This document shows, piece after piece, positions 43,426-51,707 of a DNA stretch of 64,000 nt (within the stretch, counting starts at the first letter, position 1; each line of letters begins with the position of its first letter). Both the position numbers and the translations under genes were made by a program. The DNA is taken from positions 1 through 64,000 of the forward strand of contig JBEEFP010000031.1 of the NCBI GenBank assembly GCA_041166085.1, written 5' to 3'. The notes beneath the pieces are model-generated. The model did no database searches. It worked only from the letters and a program-made list of their open reading frames with translations, and was not told the origin of the DNA. The stretch is from JBEEFP01 sp041166085. Lineage in GTDB: Bacteria > Actinomycetota > Acidimicrobiia > Acidimicrobiales > JAFATL01.

Positions 43426-44531
43426 ACGAGCCCTTCGTGCCGCCTGTCTATCCCTACGAGCGGCTGGCGGGCGCCAAGGAGAAGGCGGATGCCCATCCGG
43501 GTGGCGTTGTCGACCTCTCCATCGGCACGCCGTGTGACCCGCCGCCGGCGCTGGTGATCGACGCGCTGGCGTCGTCGGACGCGGAGCGGGGCTATCCCGC
43601 GTCGGTGGGCTCGCCCGCGTTGCGAGAGGCAGCGGCGGGGTGGATGGCCCGCCGGCTCGCTGTCGACGTGGCACCGTCGGCCGTCGGCGCGTGCGTCGGC
43701 ACCAAGGAGTTCGTGGGCACGCTGCCGCAGTGGCTGCACCTGCGCCGCCCCGACCGTGACACCGTGCTCTACCCCGCGGTCTCGTATCCGACCTATGAGA
43801 TGGGCGCCATCCTGGCCGGTTGCAGGGCGGTACCGGTGCAGGTCGACGAGCACTTTCGTCTCGACGTCGGATCCATCGCCGAGGACGACGCCGCGCGCGC
43901 GCTCGTGCTGTGGGTGAACTCACCGGGCAACCCCGCGGGCCAGCTCGACGACCTCGGCGCGGCAGCGGCGTGGGGCCGCGAGCACGGTGTTCCCGTGGCG
44001 AGCGACGAGTGCTACGTGGAGTTCACCTGGGCCGACGAACCCCGCTCCGTTCTGCAGCACGGCAGCGACGGTGTCCTGGCGGTCCACTCGCTGTCCAAGC
44101 GGTCGAACCTGGCTGGGGCGCGTGTGGGGTTCTATGCGGGCGACGCGGAGCTCGTGCACTATCTCTCCGAGGTACGGAAGCACGTGGGGCTGATGGTGCC
44201 CGGTCCGATCCAGGCCGCCGCCGTTGCCGCCCTGGGCGACCAGGCCCACGTCGATGTGCAGCGCGAGCGCTACCGGGAGCGGCTGGTGCGCATGCGGGAG
44301 ATCCTGGCCGCGGTCGGCGTCGACGCGCCCATGCCCGCGGGTGGCTTCTACTTGTGGGCGCGCGTGCCGGACGGTGACGCGTGGGGCTTCACCGACGAAC
44401 TGGCGGCCGACGCCGGCGCCCTCGTCAGCCCGGGTGATCTCTACGGTGCAGCGGGCGCGGGCTTCGTGCGGGCCGCGCTGGTGCAGCCGATCGAGCGCAT
44501 CGAGCTGATCGCCACGCGCCTCGCGCTCTAG
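43422..44531 (+). CDS. dapC: N-succinyldiaminopimelate aminotransferase
   Basis: A 369-residue fold-type I PLP aminotransferase. DLSIGTPCDPPP at the N-terminus, the cofactor loop GTKEFVGTLPQWL, VNSPGNPAGQ, Asp/Tyr in ASDECYVEFTW and the PLP Lys in HSLSKRSNLAGARVGF match actinobacterial DapC. It transaminates N-succinyl-2-amino-6-ketopimelate using glutamate. The GTG overlaps the hflX stop (GTGA). Its substrate comes from DapD and its product goes to DapE, encoded 1-2 kb downstream. Confidence 0.93.
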   Translation: MNEPFVPPVYPYERLAGAKEKADAHPGGVVDLSIGTPCDPPPALVIDALASSDAERGYPASVGSPALREAAAGWMARRLAVDVAPSAVGACVGTKEFVGTLPQWLHLRRPDRDTVLYPAVSYPTYEMGAILAGCRAVPVQVDEHFRLDVGSIAEDDAARALVLWVNSPGNPAGQLDDLGAAAAWGREHGVPVASDECYVEFTWADEPRSVLQHGSDGVLAVHSLSKRSNLAGARVGFYAGDAELVHYLSEVRKHVGLMVPGPIQAAAVAALGDQAHVDVQRERYRERLVRMREILAAVGVDAPMPAGGFYLWARVPDGDAWGFTDELAADAGALVSPGDLYGAAGAGFVRAALVQPIERIELIATRLAL

Positions 44532-44537
44532 AAGCGC

Positions 44538-44732
44538 CTAGTCCTTGGTGGCGACGTGGTTCGGCGTGACGTTCATCTTGGGCTCGTAGTCGGCCGTCTC
44601 CACCGCATGGGGCTCGTTGCCCATGGTGGCCCGCAGGTCGGCCCGGCACGTGGTGCACGGTCCGAACCAGCGCTCCTCGGTGGGCTGCCGGCAGCGGGGG
44701 CACTCGAACGGCAGCGTGGTGGTGGTGGTCAC
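44538..44732 (-). CDS. Small zinc-ribbon protein
   Basis: A 64-residue protein with Cys pairs in FECPRCRQPTEERW and GPCTTCRADL, followed by a polar tail. It resembles short actinobacterial zinc-ribbon proteins of unknown role. I prefer GTG 44732, which starts just before the ribbon; ATG 44771 would add a basic 13-residue extension and begin seven bases after the methyltransferase stop. Probably cotranscribed with the methyltransferase. Confidence 0.65.
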   Translation of the reverse strand: MTTTTTLPFECPRCRQPTEERWFGPCTTCRADLRATMGNEPHAVETADYEPKMNVTPNHVATKD

Positions 44733-44778
44733 CCCCGCATGGTGCCGCGCCGGCGCCCCGGAGCCGCGCATCCCCGGG

Positions 44779-45414
44779 TCAGGCCCGGCGCAGCACCGCC
44801 CAGGTGCCCCAAGCCGCCTCGGAGGCCAGGCCGTTCCATTCGCCAGGCATCGCTTCGTCGACCTCCTCGGCGCTGAGATGGATCGGCGTGCGGTCGCCCG
44901 ACGTGTTGACCCAGACGAGGGCGCCGTCGGGCTTCAGCACGCGGTCGACCTCGGCCGGGAAGAGCAGCATGTTGACGAGGACGACGGCGTCGACGCTGCC
45001 CGAGGACACGGGCAGGGCGGCCGCGTCTGCCTGCACCTTGGACGCGGGGTCGGGCGGCGAGACCCGCAGCATCTCCGAGGACAGCTCGACCGCGACGAGC
45101 AGGTCGTAGCGGGCCGACAGCCACGCGGTGCCGAGCCCGGTGCCGGAGCCGACCTCGAGCGCGCGCCCGTACCCCAACGGGCCCGCTCGCTCGAAGGCGT
45201 CGGCGAGGGGCACCAGCCGAAGCGGATGCTCGCGGGTGTGCCACTCCTCGGCGAGCGAATCGAAGAGGGCGGCGACCTTCGAGCGGCGCTCGTCGTTCCA
45301 CCCTCCGGGGTCGAAGGCGACCTGCTTCGTCACCTTGCGCATCGGGTGGTCGTCGTTGGGGCCGTCGGGTCGTCCCGGTCCTTCCTCGAACACACGCGGC
45401 AGATGGCGGATCAC
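44779..45414 (-). CDS. SAM-dependent methyltransferase
   Basis: A 211-residue class I methyltransferase. Motif I is ALEVGSGTGLGTAWL, motif II VAVELSSEML, motif III DAVVLVNMLLFPAEVDRVL, and AFDPGGWNDERR precedes the domain. It resembles Methyltransf_11 enzymes; the substrate is unknown. TAGAGT ends six bases before the GTG start, forming a divergent leaderless pair with the dapD leader. Confidence 0.85.
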   Translation of the reverse strand: MIRHLPRVFEEGPGRPDGPNDDHPMRKVTKQVAFDPGGWNDERRSKVAALFDSLAEEWHTREHPLRLVPLADAFERAGPLGYGRALEVGSGTGLGTAWLSARYDLLVAVELSSEMLRVSPPDPASKVQADAAALPVSSGSVDAVVLVNMLLFPAEVDRVLKPDGALVWVNTSGDRTPIHLSAEEVDEAMPGEWNGLASEAAWGTWAVLRRA

Positions 45415-45420
45415 GCAACG

Positions 45421-45434
45421 ACTCTAGGTAGCGT
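45421..45434. promoter_or_regulatory. Divergent leaderless promoter pair
   Basis: Minus strand TAGAGT (45426-45421) ends six bases before GTG 45414; plus strand TAGCGT (45429-45434) ends six bases before ATG 45441. The hexamers are two bases apart. Confidence 0.6.
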
Positions 45435-45440
45435 GCGGGT

Positions 45441-45572
45441 ATGACTCAGTGGGTACACCGATTCCGGCAGCAGCCCGCGATGGGGGACGAAGCTGAACGC
45501 CCGACGCGGAGCGAAGTTGCGGGGTCCCCATCGCACTTCAGCGAGCGCCGCGCAGCAAGCGAGCGAATGTGA
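45441..45572 (+). CDS. Putative 43-codon leader ORF of dapD
   Basis: ATG 45441 sits exactly six bases after the -10-like TAGCGT. The frame runs 43 codons (MTQWVHRFRQQPAMGDEAER start, Arg/Ser-rich end) and its TGA overlaps the dapD ATG as TGATG, allowing coupled translation. No family is recognised. Its DNA also contains complementary segments, so it may be a regulatory leader and not a functional protein. Evidence is positional only. Confidence 0.4.
   Translation: MTQWVHRFRQQPAMGDEAERPTRSEVAGSPSHFSERRAASERM
45477..45542 (+). promoter_or_regulatory. Structured leader region upstream of dapD
   Basis: GCGATGGGGGAC (45477-45488) pairs with GTCCCCATCGC (45524-45534) with one bulged G. GCTGAA (45492-45497) in the loop is complementary to TTCAGC (45537-45542) just outside the stem, the geometry of an H-type pseudoknot. 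Confidence 0.35.
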
Positions 45573-46396
45573 TGGCTGACACCCAGGCGCGCATCGAGGA
45601 GCTGTGGGAGCACCGGTCCGACCTGTCGGCCGGGGACGAGGATGCGTTCGCGGCCGTGCACGACGCGGTCGACCTCCTCGACACCGGCCAGGCGCGCGTC
45701 GCTGAGGTAGGCCCTGACGGCGACGTCATCGTGCACCAGTGGCTCAAGCAGGCGATCTTGCTGCTGTTCAAGCTGGCCCGCATGGAGACCATCGAGCTCG
45801 GGCCCTTCGAGTACGCCGACAAGATCCCGCTCAAGACCGGCTACGAGTCGGCGGGCGTGCGCGTGGTGCCGGGCGCGTCGGCCCGTTGGGGCGCGTTCCT
45901 GGACCGCGGCGTGATCCTCATGCCCAGCTACACGAACATCGGCGCGCACGTGGGCGCCAACTCCATGGTCGACACGTGGGCCACCGTCGGGTCGTGCGCC
46001 CAGATCGGCGCCAACGTCCACCTGTCGGGCGGCGTGGGCATCGGCGGGGTGCTCGAGCCGCCCCAAGCCGCGCCGGTGGTCATCGAGGACGACTGCATGA
46101 TCGGCAGCCGGGCCATGATCACCCAGGGCGCGCGCGTCGGGCAGGGCTCGGTGGTGAGCGAGGGCGTGATCCTCAACAACAACATCCCCGTGTTCGACGC
46201 CGACACTGGCGACGAGCTCGCGCGCGGTCACGTCCCGCCGTGGTCGGTTGCCGTGCAGTCGTGGGTGCCGAAGCAGTTCAAGGGCGGGGAGTTCGGCCGG
46301 CCGTGCGTGCTCGTGGTCAAGCACCTCAACGAGGGCGAGCGCCACGACAAGGCCAAGCTGAACGACATCCTGCGCGACCACGGCGTCGCCACCTAG
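45572..46396 (+). CDS. dapD: 2,3,4,5-tetrahydropyridine-2,6-dicarboxylate N-succinyltransferase
   Basis: Succinylates tetrahydrodipicolinate with succinyl-CoA, opening the succinylase branch. A 274-residue left-handed beta-helix protein with hexapeptide repeats around GAHVGANSMVDTWATVGSCA and VHLSGGVGIGGVLEPPQAAP, the standard DapD signatures. ATG 45572 overlaps the leader ORF stop; GTG 45569 adds one residue. The dapE start follows its stop directly. Confidence 0.96.
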   Translation: MADTQARIEELWEHRSDLSAGDEDAFAAVHDAVDLLDTGQARVAEVGPDGDVIVHQWLKQAILLLFKLARMETIELGPFEYADKIPLKTGYESAGVRVVPGASARWGAFLDRGVILMPSYTNIGAHVGANSMVDTWATVGSCAQIGANVHLSGGVGIGGVLEPPQAAPVVIEDDCMIGSRAMITQGARVGQGSVVSEGVILNNNIPVFDADTGDELARGHVPPWSVAVQSWVPKQFKGGEFGRPCVLVVKHLNEGERHDKAKLNDILRDHGVAT

Positions 46397-47455
46397 GTGG
46401 ACCTCCTCGAGCGGTGCGCGGAGCTGGTCGACATCCCGTCGGTCAGCCACGACGAGGCGGCCATCACCGACCACCTGCACAGCCTGCTGACCGACGTCCC
46501 GTGGCTCACTCTCGAGCGCGTCGGCCACAACCTGGTGGCCCGCACGACACTCGGTCGCGACCTGCGTGTGGTGCTGGCCGGTCACACCGACACCGTGCCG
46601 CCCAACGGCAACGAGCGCGCGCGGCGCGAGGGAGACGTGCTCTGGGGTCTCGGATCGGCGGACATGAAATCGGGCGTCACCGTGCTGCTGGAGCTGGCGC
46701 GCACCGTCGAGGCCCCGGCTGTCGACACGACCTATGTCTTCTACGAGTGCGAGGAGGTGGACAGCCGCCACAACGGGCTCAACAAGCTGCTCCGTGAGCG
46801 ACCCGACCTGTTGGACGCGGATGCGGCCGTGCTGGCCGAGCCGACCGGCGCGCGCATCGAAGCGGGCTGCCAGGGGACGCTGCGGGCCCGGGTCACGATG
46901 GGTGGCGCGCGCGCCCACACCGCTCGGCCGTGGATGGGACGCAACGCCATCCACCGCCTCGGCGAGGTGCTGGCCCGGGTGGCTGCCTACGAGGGCCGCC
47001 GGCCCGTGCTCGACGGGTGCGAGTACCACGAGGCGCTGCAGGCGGTGCGGGTGAGTGGGGGCGTGGCCACCAACGTCGTCCCGGACGAGGCGACCGTCGA
47101 GCTCAACCACCGCTTCGCCCCCGACCGCACGGCGGCCGAGGCCGAGGCCCAGGTCCGCGAGGTCGTCGGCGGGTTGGAGGACACCGACCGCTTCGAGCTG
47201 GTGGACACGGCCCCCCCCGCGCCGCCGTCGCTCGTCCACCCGCTGCTGGCCGGACTGGCCGCCCGCTCGGGTCAGCCGCCCCGCGCCAAGCTGGGCTGGA
47301 CCGACGTGGCCTTCTTCGCGGCCCGCGGCGTCCCCGCCACCAACTTCGGGCCCGGCGACCCCACCGTGGCCCACACCGCGGGCGAGCGGGTCGAGGGGGC
47401 CGAGATCGAGCACGTGTTCGCCGTGCTGCGAGGACTGCTCACCGAGGGCGCCTGA
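46397..47455 (+). CDS. dapE: Succinyl-diaminopimelate desuccinylase
   Basis: M20 zinc peptidase releasing LL-diaminopimelate from its succinyl derivative. A 352-residue protein with metal ligands in LAGHTDTVPP, GLGSADMKSG and FYECEEVDS, a dimerisation domain containing GARAHTARPWMGRNAIH, and the last ligand His in DPTVAHTAGE. GTG start immediately after the dapD stop. It matches the actinobacterial DapE subgroup. Confidence 0.95.
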   Translation: MDLLERCAELVDIPSVSHDEAAITDHLHSLLTDVPWLTLERVGHNLVARTTLGRDLRVVLAGHTDTVPPNGNERARREGDVLWGLGSADMKSGVTVLLELARTVEAPAVDTTYVFYECEEVDSRHNGLNKLLRERPDLLDADAAVLAEPTGARIEAGCQGTLRARVTMGGARAHTARPWMGRNAIHRLGEVLARVAAYEGRRPVLDGCEYHEALQAVRVSGGVATNVVPDEATVELNHRFAPDRTAAEAEAQVREVVGGLEDTDRFELVDTAPPAPPSLVHPLLAGLAARSGQPPRAKLGWTDVAFFAARGVPATNFGPGDPTVAHTAGERVEGAEIEHVFAVLRGLLTEGA

Positions 47456-47505
47456 CCACCGTCCGAACCCCCTTCTGGGTGGTTTTCTGCGACCATGGTG
47501 GACTC

Positions 47506-48927
47506 ATGAAGCGGCGGCTCCTGGTCTTCGTCGTCCCCTTGCTGACCTTCCTCGTGCTGGCCGGTCCGGCCGGCGCGTCCTGCGATCCCGGCTACGACCG
47601 CCAGTGGGGCCTCGGCCAGGTCGGCGCCCCGCAGGCGTGGAGCAAGTCCACCGGCGCGGGCGTCAAGATCGGCGTCGTCGACACGGGCATCGACCTCAAC
47701 CACGAGGACCTGGCCAGCAAGGTGGTGGCGGGCACCAAGTGCGAGAACACCAGCGGCTCGCCGTCCGAGTGCGCTGGGGGCGGGAACCCCACAAGCAACA
47801 AGAAGGACGCCCAGGACGACTACGGCCACGGCACCCACGTGGCCGGCATCGCCGCCGCCTCCAAGGACAACGGCATCGGGATCGCCGGGGTGGCGCCCGA
47901 CGCGCAGCTGGTGATCGCCAAGGTGCTCTACCCCGACAACCAGGGGAGCGCCAGCGGTTCGATCGACGACATCAACGCCGGCATCAAGTGGGTGGTCGAC
48001 CACGGTGCCCGGGTCGTCAACCTCAGCCTCGGCAGCGACCTCAGCCTGGTGAACGGGATCTTCGGTGACTCCTCGCTCACCGACGGCATCAACTACGCGT
48101 GGGCCCACGGCGCCGTGCCGGTGCTGGCCTCGGGGAACTCGAACTTCCTCGGCTTCGGGTCGTCGAACTACGGCGACACGCCCGCCATCGTGGTGGCCGC
48201 CACCGGCAGGACCGACCAGGTTGCGTCGTACTCGAGCCCGGTCGGCAACGCCAAGTACGCGGTGTCGGCGCCCGGCGGCGACGGCGACTGCACCACCAAG
48301 CCGCCCGACGCGAACCCCTGCATCTTCTCGACGTACTGGCAGGCAGGCAGCACCGGCAACGTGTACGGCTGGCTGGAGGGGACGTCGATGGCCACGCCGT
48401 TCGTCACCGGCGCGGTCGCCGACCTGCTGGCGCAGGGCCTGAGCCCCACCGCAGCGCGGGACCGGGTCCTCTCCACCGCGGCAGCGGTCAGCGGCTGCGC
48501 GCCGCAGGACTGCGGGCGAGGGCGGCTGGACGTGGCGAGGGCGGTGGGCGGCGTCAGTGCCGCGCCGTCGGCCTGTCCGTCGGGCGGCAGCACCCCGCCC
48601 ACCACCAAGGGTTCGTCCGGCGGTTCGGGCGGGACGACGACCAAGACGACCAAGAAGCCCAATGGCACGGCGACCACCGGCGCCACGAGTGTGAGCTCGG
48701 CGCCTGACGCGAGCACCGGCGAGACGACGACGAGCGTCCTCGGCGCCGACGACACGTCCGGCAACGGCGACCAGTTGCACGTGGCCAATGGGCCCAGTCC
48801 GTCGTCCGGACGTCCGGACGACAACGGTCCGTCGGGCCCGCTCACCGTCGCGGCCGTCCTCGGTGTGCTCGGCGCCGGCGGCACGGTGGCGCCACTGGCG
48901 TGGCGCCGCTTCCTGCGACCCCGCTAG
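47506..48927 (+). CDS. Secreted subtilisin-like serine protease with C-terminal membrane anchor
   Basis: A 473-residue S8 peptidase. Signal peptide (MKRRLLVFVVPLLTFLVLAG), catalytic Asp59 in VVDTGID, His108 in DDYGHGTHVAG, oxyanion Asn211 in ASGNSN and Ser294 in GTSMATPF. A Gly/Ser/Thr-rich linker of about 110 residues leads to a final hydrophobic helix (LTVAAVLGVLGAGGTVAPLA) and a WRRFLRPR tail. There is no propeptide domain of normal size, as in mycosin-like proteases. CATGGT ends six bases before the ATG. No type VII secretion genes are in the window. Confidence 0.9.
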   Translation: MKRRLLVFVVPLLTFLVLAGPAGASCDPGYDRQWGLGQVGAPQAWSKSTGAGVKIGVVDTGIDLNHEDLASKVVAGTKCENTSGSPSECAGGGNPTSNKKDAQDDYGHGTHVAGIAAASKDNGIGIAGVAPDAQLVIAKVLYPDNQGSASGSIDDINAGIKWVVDHGARVVNLSLGSDLSLVNGIFGDSSLTDGINYAWAHGAVPVLASGNSNFLGFGSSNYGDTPAIVVAATGRTDQVASYSSPVGNAKYAVSAPGGDGDCTTKPPDANPCIFSTYWQAGSTGNVYGWLEGTSMATPFVTGAVADLLAQGLSPTAARDRVLSTAAAVSGCAPQDCGRGRLDVARAVGGVSAAPSACPSGGSTPPTTKGSSGGSGGTTTKTTKKPNGTATTGATSVSSAPDASTGETTTSVLGADDTSGNGDQLHVANGPSPSSGRPDDNGPSGPLTVAAVLGVLGAGGTVAPLAWRRFLRPR

Positions 48928-48941
48928 CTAGCCGCGTCCCG

Positions 48942-49574
48942 TTAGAGGCGGCGCAGGACGGTGACGACCCGGCCGTAGATGGTGACGTCGGCGGGGTCGA
49001 ACTCCATGGGTGCGAGGCGCTCGTTGTGCGGCACGAGCACCACCTTGGCGCCCTTGCGGGTGTACGTCTTGACGGTGGCCTCGTCGCCGGGGATGCCCGC
49101 GACCACGATGTCACCCTTGGCCGCCTCCGACTGCTGGTTGGCCACCACGAAGTCGCCGTCGAGGATGCCGGCGTCGACCATCGAGTCGCCGCGTACTCGC
49201 AGCATGAAGAGCTGCCCGTCGCCGGTGAAGTCGGCCGGCAGGGGGAGGAGCTCCTCGACGTTCTCCTGGGCCAGCACGTCGGTGCCGGCAGCCACGTCGC
49301 CGAGCAGCGGCACGTGGCGGGTCGGGCGCTTCTCGATCATGGCGCCCGAGGACGTGTCGTAGCGAACCTCCATCGCCCGCGGCTTGGACGGGTCGCGCCG
49401 GAGATAGCCCTGGCGCTGGAGGGTGGCGAGATGGGCGTGGACGCTGGACGACGACGTCAGGCCCACCGCCTCGCCGATCTCGCGCACCGAGGGCGGATAC
49501 CCGCGCTCGCGCAGTGATGCCTCGATGACCTCGAGAATCTCGCGGCGCTTGCCGGTGAGCGTGGTGTCGACCAT
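48942..49574 (-). CDS. lexA: SOS repressor LexA
   Basis: A 210-residue repressor. The winged HTH is PPSVREIGEAVGLTSSSSVH (27-46), the self-cleavage Ala96-Gly97 bond is in LGDVAAGTDV, and the catalytic pair is Ser131 (GDSMVDAGI) and Lys169 (EATVKTY). It represses its own gene, the LysM neighbour and recA through the boxes described. ATG 49574 is preceded by a leader of about 35 bases. Its promoter reads TTGTAA-N17-TACCGT on the minus strand (49641-49613). Confidence 0.97.
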   Translation of the reverse strand: MVDTTLTGKRREILEVIEASLRERGYPPSVREIGEAVGLTSSSSVHAHLATLQRQGYLRRDPSKPRAMEVRYDTSSGAMIEKRPTRHVPLLGDVAAGTDVLAQENVEELLPLPADFTGDGQLFMLRVRGDSMVDAGILDGDFVVANQQSEAAKGDIVVAGIPGDEATVKTYTRKGAKVVLVPHNERLAPMEFDPADVTIYGRVVTVLRRL

Positions 49575-49591
49575 CACGTGCCTCCCAGGAC

Positions 49592-49712
49592 GAACGTGTG
49601 TTCCCGCGAAGGACGGTACCAAACCGGAGGCGCGGTTACAAACACCTGTTCGACATTTCTGCTTGACACGAACAGCTGTTCGTGGTCGGATGGCACTTGC
49701 GAACACCCGTTC
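49592..49712. promoter_or_regulatory. lexA/LysM divergent control region with four SOS boxes
   Basis: GAACGTGTGTTC (49592-49603), AAACACCTGTTC (49640-49651, one mismatch), GAACAGCTGTTC (49670-49681) and GAACACCCGTTC (49701-49712). The second overlaps the lexA -35. The third lies in the spacer of a plus-strand promoter TTGACA (49663-49668)-N17-TCGGAT (49686-49691) for the LysM gene. The first lies in the lexA leader. Confidence 0.85.
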
Positions 49713-49781
49713 GGGCGACGGGAATGAAAATGACATGATTGGGATTCTTGAGGGAGGGAACCAATCAGAGGAGGACCACCC

Positions 49782-50189
49782 ATGGCCGCCATCGCCTATC
49801 CCGTTCCGGCAGAGCGTCGCCCCAACCTGGTGCTCGTCCCGCCCTATGAGGGCCCGACGCACCGGACGCACCGGACGATCAGCCGCCGCAGCACGCTCCG
49901 TCGGCGCCGTGTCGCCGTCCTCGCGGCCATCGTGCTGCTCGTCCTGGCGGGCCAGTTCGCCGTCCACACCGCATCCGCCTGGCTCGGAGGCGGTTCCCTC
50001 GCCGCCTCCGAGCCCCGCTCTGCCGCCGCGCCGGCTTCGGCGGTGTACGTCGTCCAGCCGGGCGACACCTTGTGGACCCTCGCCCGCCGCGCCCATCCCG
50101 CCGGCGACCTGCGGCCCGTCGTCGGCCGCCTCGCGGCAGCTCTCGGCGACCGCCCGCTGCGGGCGGGCCAGCGCATCGTTCTTCCCTGA
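49782..50189 (+). CDS. SOS-induced LysM membrane protein, probable cell-division inhibitor
   Basis: A 135-residue protein: basic cytoplasmic segment, one membrane helix (RVAVLAAIVLLVLAGQFAVH), short linker and a C-terminal LysM domain (YVVQPGDTLWTLARRAHPAG to LRAGQRIVLP). It is divergent from lexA with LexA boxes in its promoter and followed by nrdR, the position held by Rv2719c/ChiZ in mycobacteria and DivS in corynebacteria, which block division after DNA damage. That role here is inference from context. GGAGGA precedes the ATG. Confidence 0.8.
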   Translation: MAAIAYPVPAERRPNLVLVPPYEGPTHRTHRTISRRSTLRRRRVAVLAAIVLLVLAGQFAVHTASAWLGGGSLAASEPRSAAAPASAVYVVQPGDTLWTLARRAHPAGDLRPVVGRLAAALGDRPLRAGQRIVLP

Positions 50190-50212
50190 GTTGCCGGGTA
50201 GCGTCCGATGCG

Positions 50213-50698
50213 ATGCGCTGCCCGGTCTGCGCCAGCGTGGACGACAAGGTCGTCGACTCGCGGATGGCCGACGATGGCGCCGCCATCCGCCGGCGCCGTG
50301 AGTGCCTCGCGTGCGGCCGTCGTTTCACCACCTTCGAGCGGCTCGAGGAGACGCCGCTAACGGTGCGCAAGCGGTCCGGCGAGCGAGAGCCGTTCGACCG
50401 CTCCAAGGTCGTGGCGGGCATGGCGTCGGCGACCAAGAACCGTCCCGTCGCGCCGGCGCAGCTCGAGGCCATGGCGGCCGAGGTGGAGGAGGCGGTGCGC
50501 CTCGAGGGCCCGGAGGTCTCCACCCAGGTCATCGGCATGGCCGTGCTCGACCGCCTGCGCGTGGTCGACGAGGTGGCGTACCTGCGCTTCGCCAGCGTCT
50601 ACAAGGGGTTCGAGGACGCAGACGACTTCCAACGCGAAGTGGGCCTGCTCACCAAGGCCACCGAGCCGAAGCGCCGCGAGGAGCCGATCGAGGGCTAG
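50213..50698 (+). CDS. nrdR: Transcriptional repressor NrdR
   Basis: A 161-residue zinc-ribbon/ATP-cone repressor of ribonucleotide reductase genes. The ribbon is MRCPVCASVDDKVVDSRMAD with the second Cys pair in RECLACGRRFTTFERLEE; the ATP cone follows (VRKRSGEREPFDRSKVVAGM). TAGCGT lies eight bases before the ATG. It sits 23 bases after the LysM gene and so may also be induced by read-through. It overlaps the convergent RlpA-like gene by four bases. Confidence 0.96.
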   Translation: MRCPVCASVDDKVVDSRMADDGAAIRRRRECLACGRRFTTFERLEETPLTVRKRSGEREPFDRSKVVAGMASATKNRPVAPAQLEAMAAEVEEAVRLEGPEVSTQVIGMAVLDRLRVVDEVAYLRFASVYKGFEDADDFQREVGLLTKATEPKRREEPIEG

Positions 50699-51660
50699 CC
50701 CGGCGCGACGACCTCGGCCGTCACGGGGGACACGCCGACCCCGAGATGGGTGGCAGCGGCGTGGCTCAGGTCGAGCACCCGGTTGTCGACGTACGGGCCG
50801 CGGTCGTTGACGAGGAGCAGCACCCGCTTGCCGTTGCGGCTCACCACGAGCAGGGTGCCGAGGGGCAGGTCCCGGCTCGCGCACGTCCAGCCCTCCATGT
50901 CGTACACCGCGCCGCTGGCGGTCGGACGCCCGTCGAAGCCCGGTCCGTACCACGACGCCAGTCCCCTGATCTGTTGGCCGGTCGAGCGCAGACCCGCGGG
51001 GACGGACTCGCCCGCCGGCAACGGTCCGAAGGGGTACTTGCCCATGAGCTCGATCTGGCGGGCGGTGGCTTGTCGGTGACGGGGGAGCAGATCGCCGCGG
51101 GCCTTGGCGCCGGCTCGGTCCGCGGCCTGCTGCGCGACCGCGGCCCGGCGTGCGGCGTCGGCCCGCCGTTGCTCCTCGTCGCGTCGCGCGTCGTCCGCGG
51201 CGATGCGCGCGTCGAGCTCGGCGCGGGCCGCGCCCAGGTCCGCCGCGTCACCGCGCAGGTGGGTGCGCGCGTCCTCTGCAGCTGCCCGGACGGCGTCGGC
51301 GCCGTCGCGGGCGGTCGCCGCGTCGTCGAGCACCGTCTGCTCCTTCTGGACCGCCACCGCGAGGTAGGGGCCGGGCGCGGGCTGCGCTGCTTCGGTCGCA
51401 AGGCTGCCGTACACGTATGCGGCAACCGCGCGCTCACGCAGGCGACCACGGGCGGCCGCGAGGGCGCGGTCCGATGCGCGCTGGCGGAACTGGGCCTGGA
51501 CGACGGCGGCCTGGCTGTCCTCGAGGCTGTCGGTGAGCTCGGCGATGCGCAGCAGCAGCACGGCCCGGTCCGCGCGTGGGTCATCGGCGGCCGTCGCGGG
51601 AAGGCTCGTGGTGAGCAGGAGGGCGCCGGCGGCGACGAGGACAGCGAAGGCGCGCCGCAT
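50695..51660 (-). CDS. RlpA-like double-psi beta-barrel protein with coiled coil
   Basis: A 321-residue exported protein. The signal peptide is MRRAFAVLVAAGALLLTTSL. An Ala/Arg/Asp-rich coiled coil covers about residues 25-190, and the C-terminal double-psi barrel reads ASWYGPGFDGRPTASGAVYD and VNDRGPYVDNRVLDLSHAAA, with the conserved Asp of RlpA lytic transglycosylases. Probably a cell-wall enzyme or its binding partner. ATG 51660 begins the signal peptide; ATG 51678 would add six residues. Confidence 0.85.
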   Translation of the reverse strand: MRRAFAVLVAAGALLLTTSLPATAADDPRADRAVLLLRIAELTDSLEDSQAAVVQAQFRQRASDRALAAARGRLRERAVAAYVYGSLATEAAQPAPGPYLAVAVQKEQTVLDDAATARDGADAVRAAAEDARTHLRGDAADLGAARAELDARIAADDARRDEEQRRADAARRAAVAQQAADRAGAKARGDLLPRHRQATARQIELMGKYPFGPLPAGESVPAGLRSTGQQIRGLASWYGPGFDGRPTASGAVYDMEGWTCASRDLPLGTLLVVSRNGKRVLLLVNDRGPYVDNRVLDLSHAAATHLGVGVSPVTAEVVAPG

Positions 51661-51707
51661 CGCTAGGTTTGTCGGCATCGTCGTCGACGGTCTGGAGGGA
51701 GCGCACG

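Noticed and set aside
46930..47505. Upstream extension of the subtilisin-like gene into dapE
   Set aside because: The extension is an Arg/Gly shadow of dapE; the signal peptide begins at ATG 47506.
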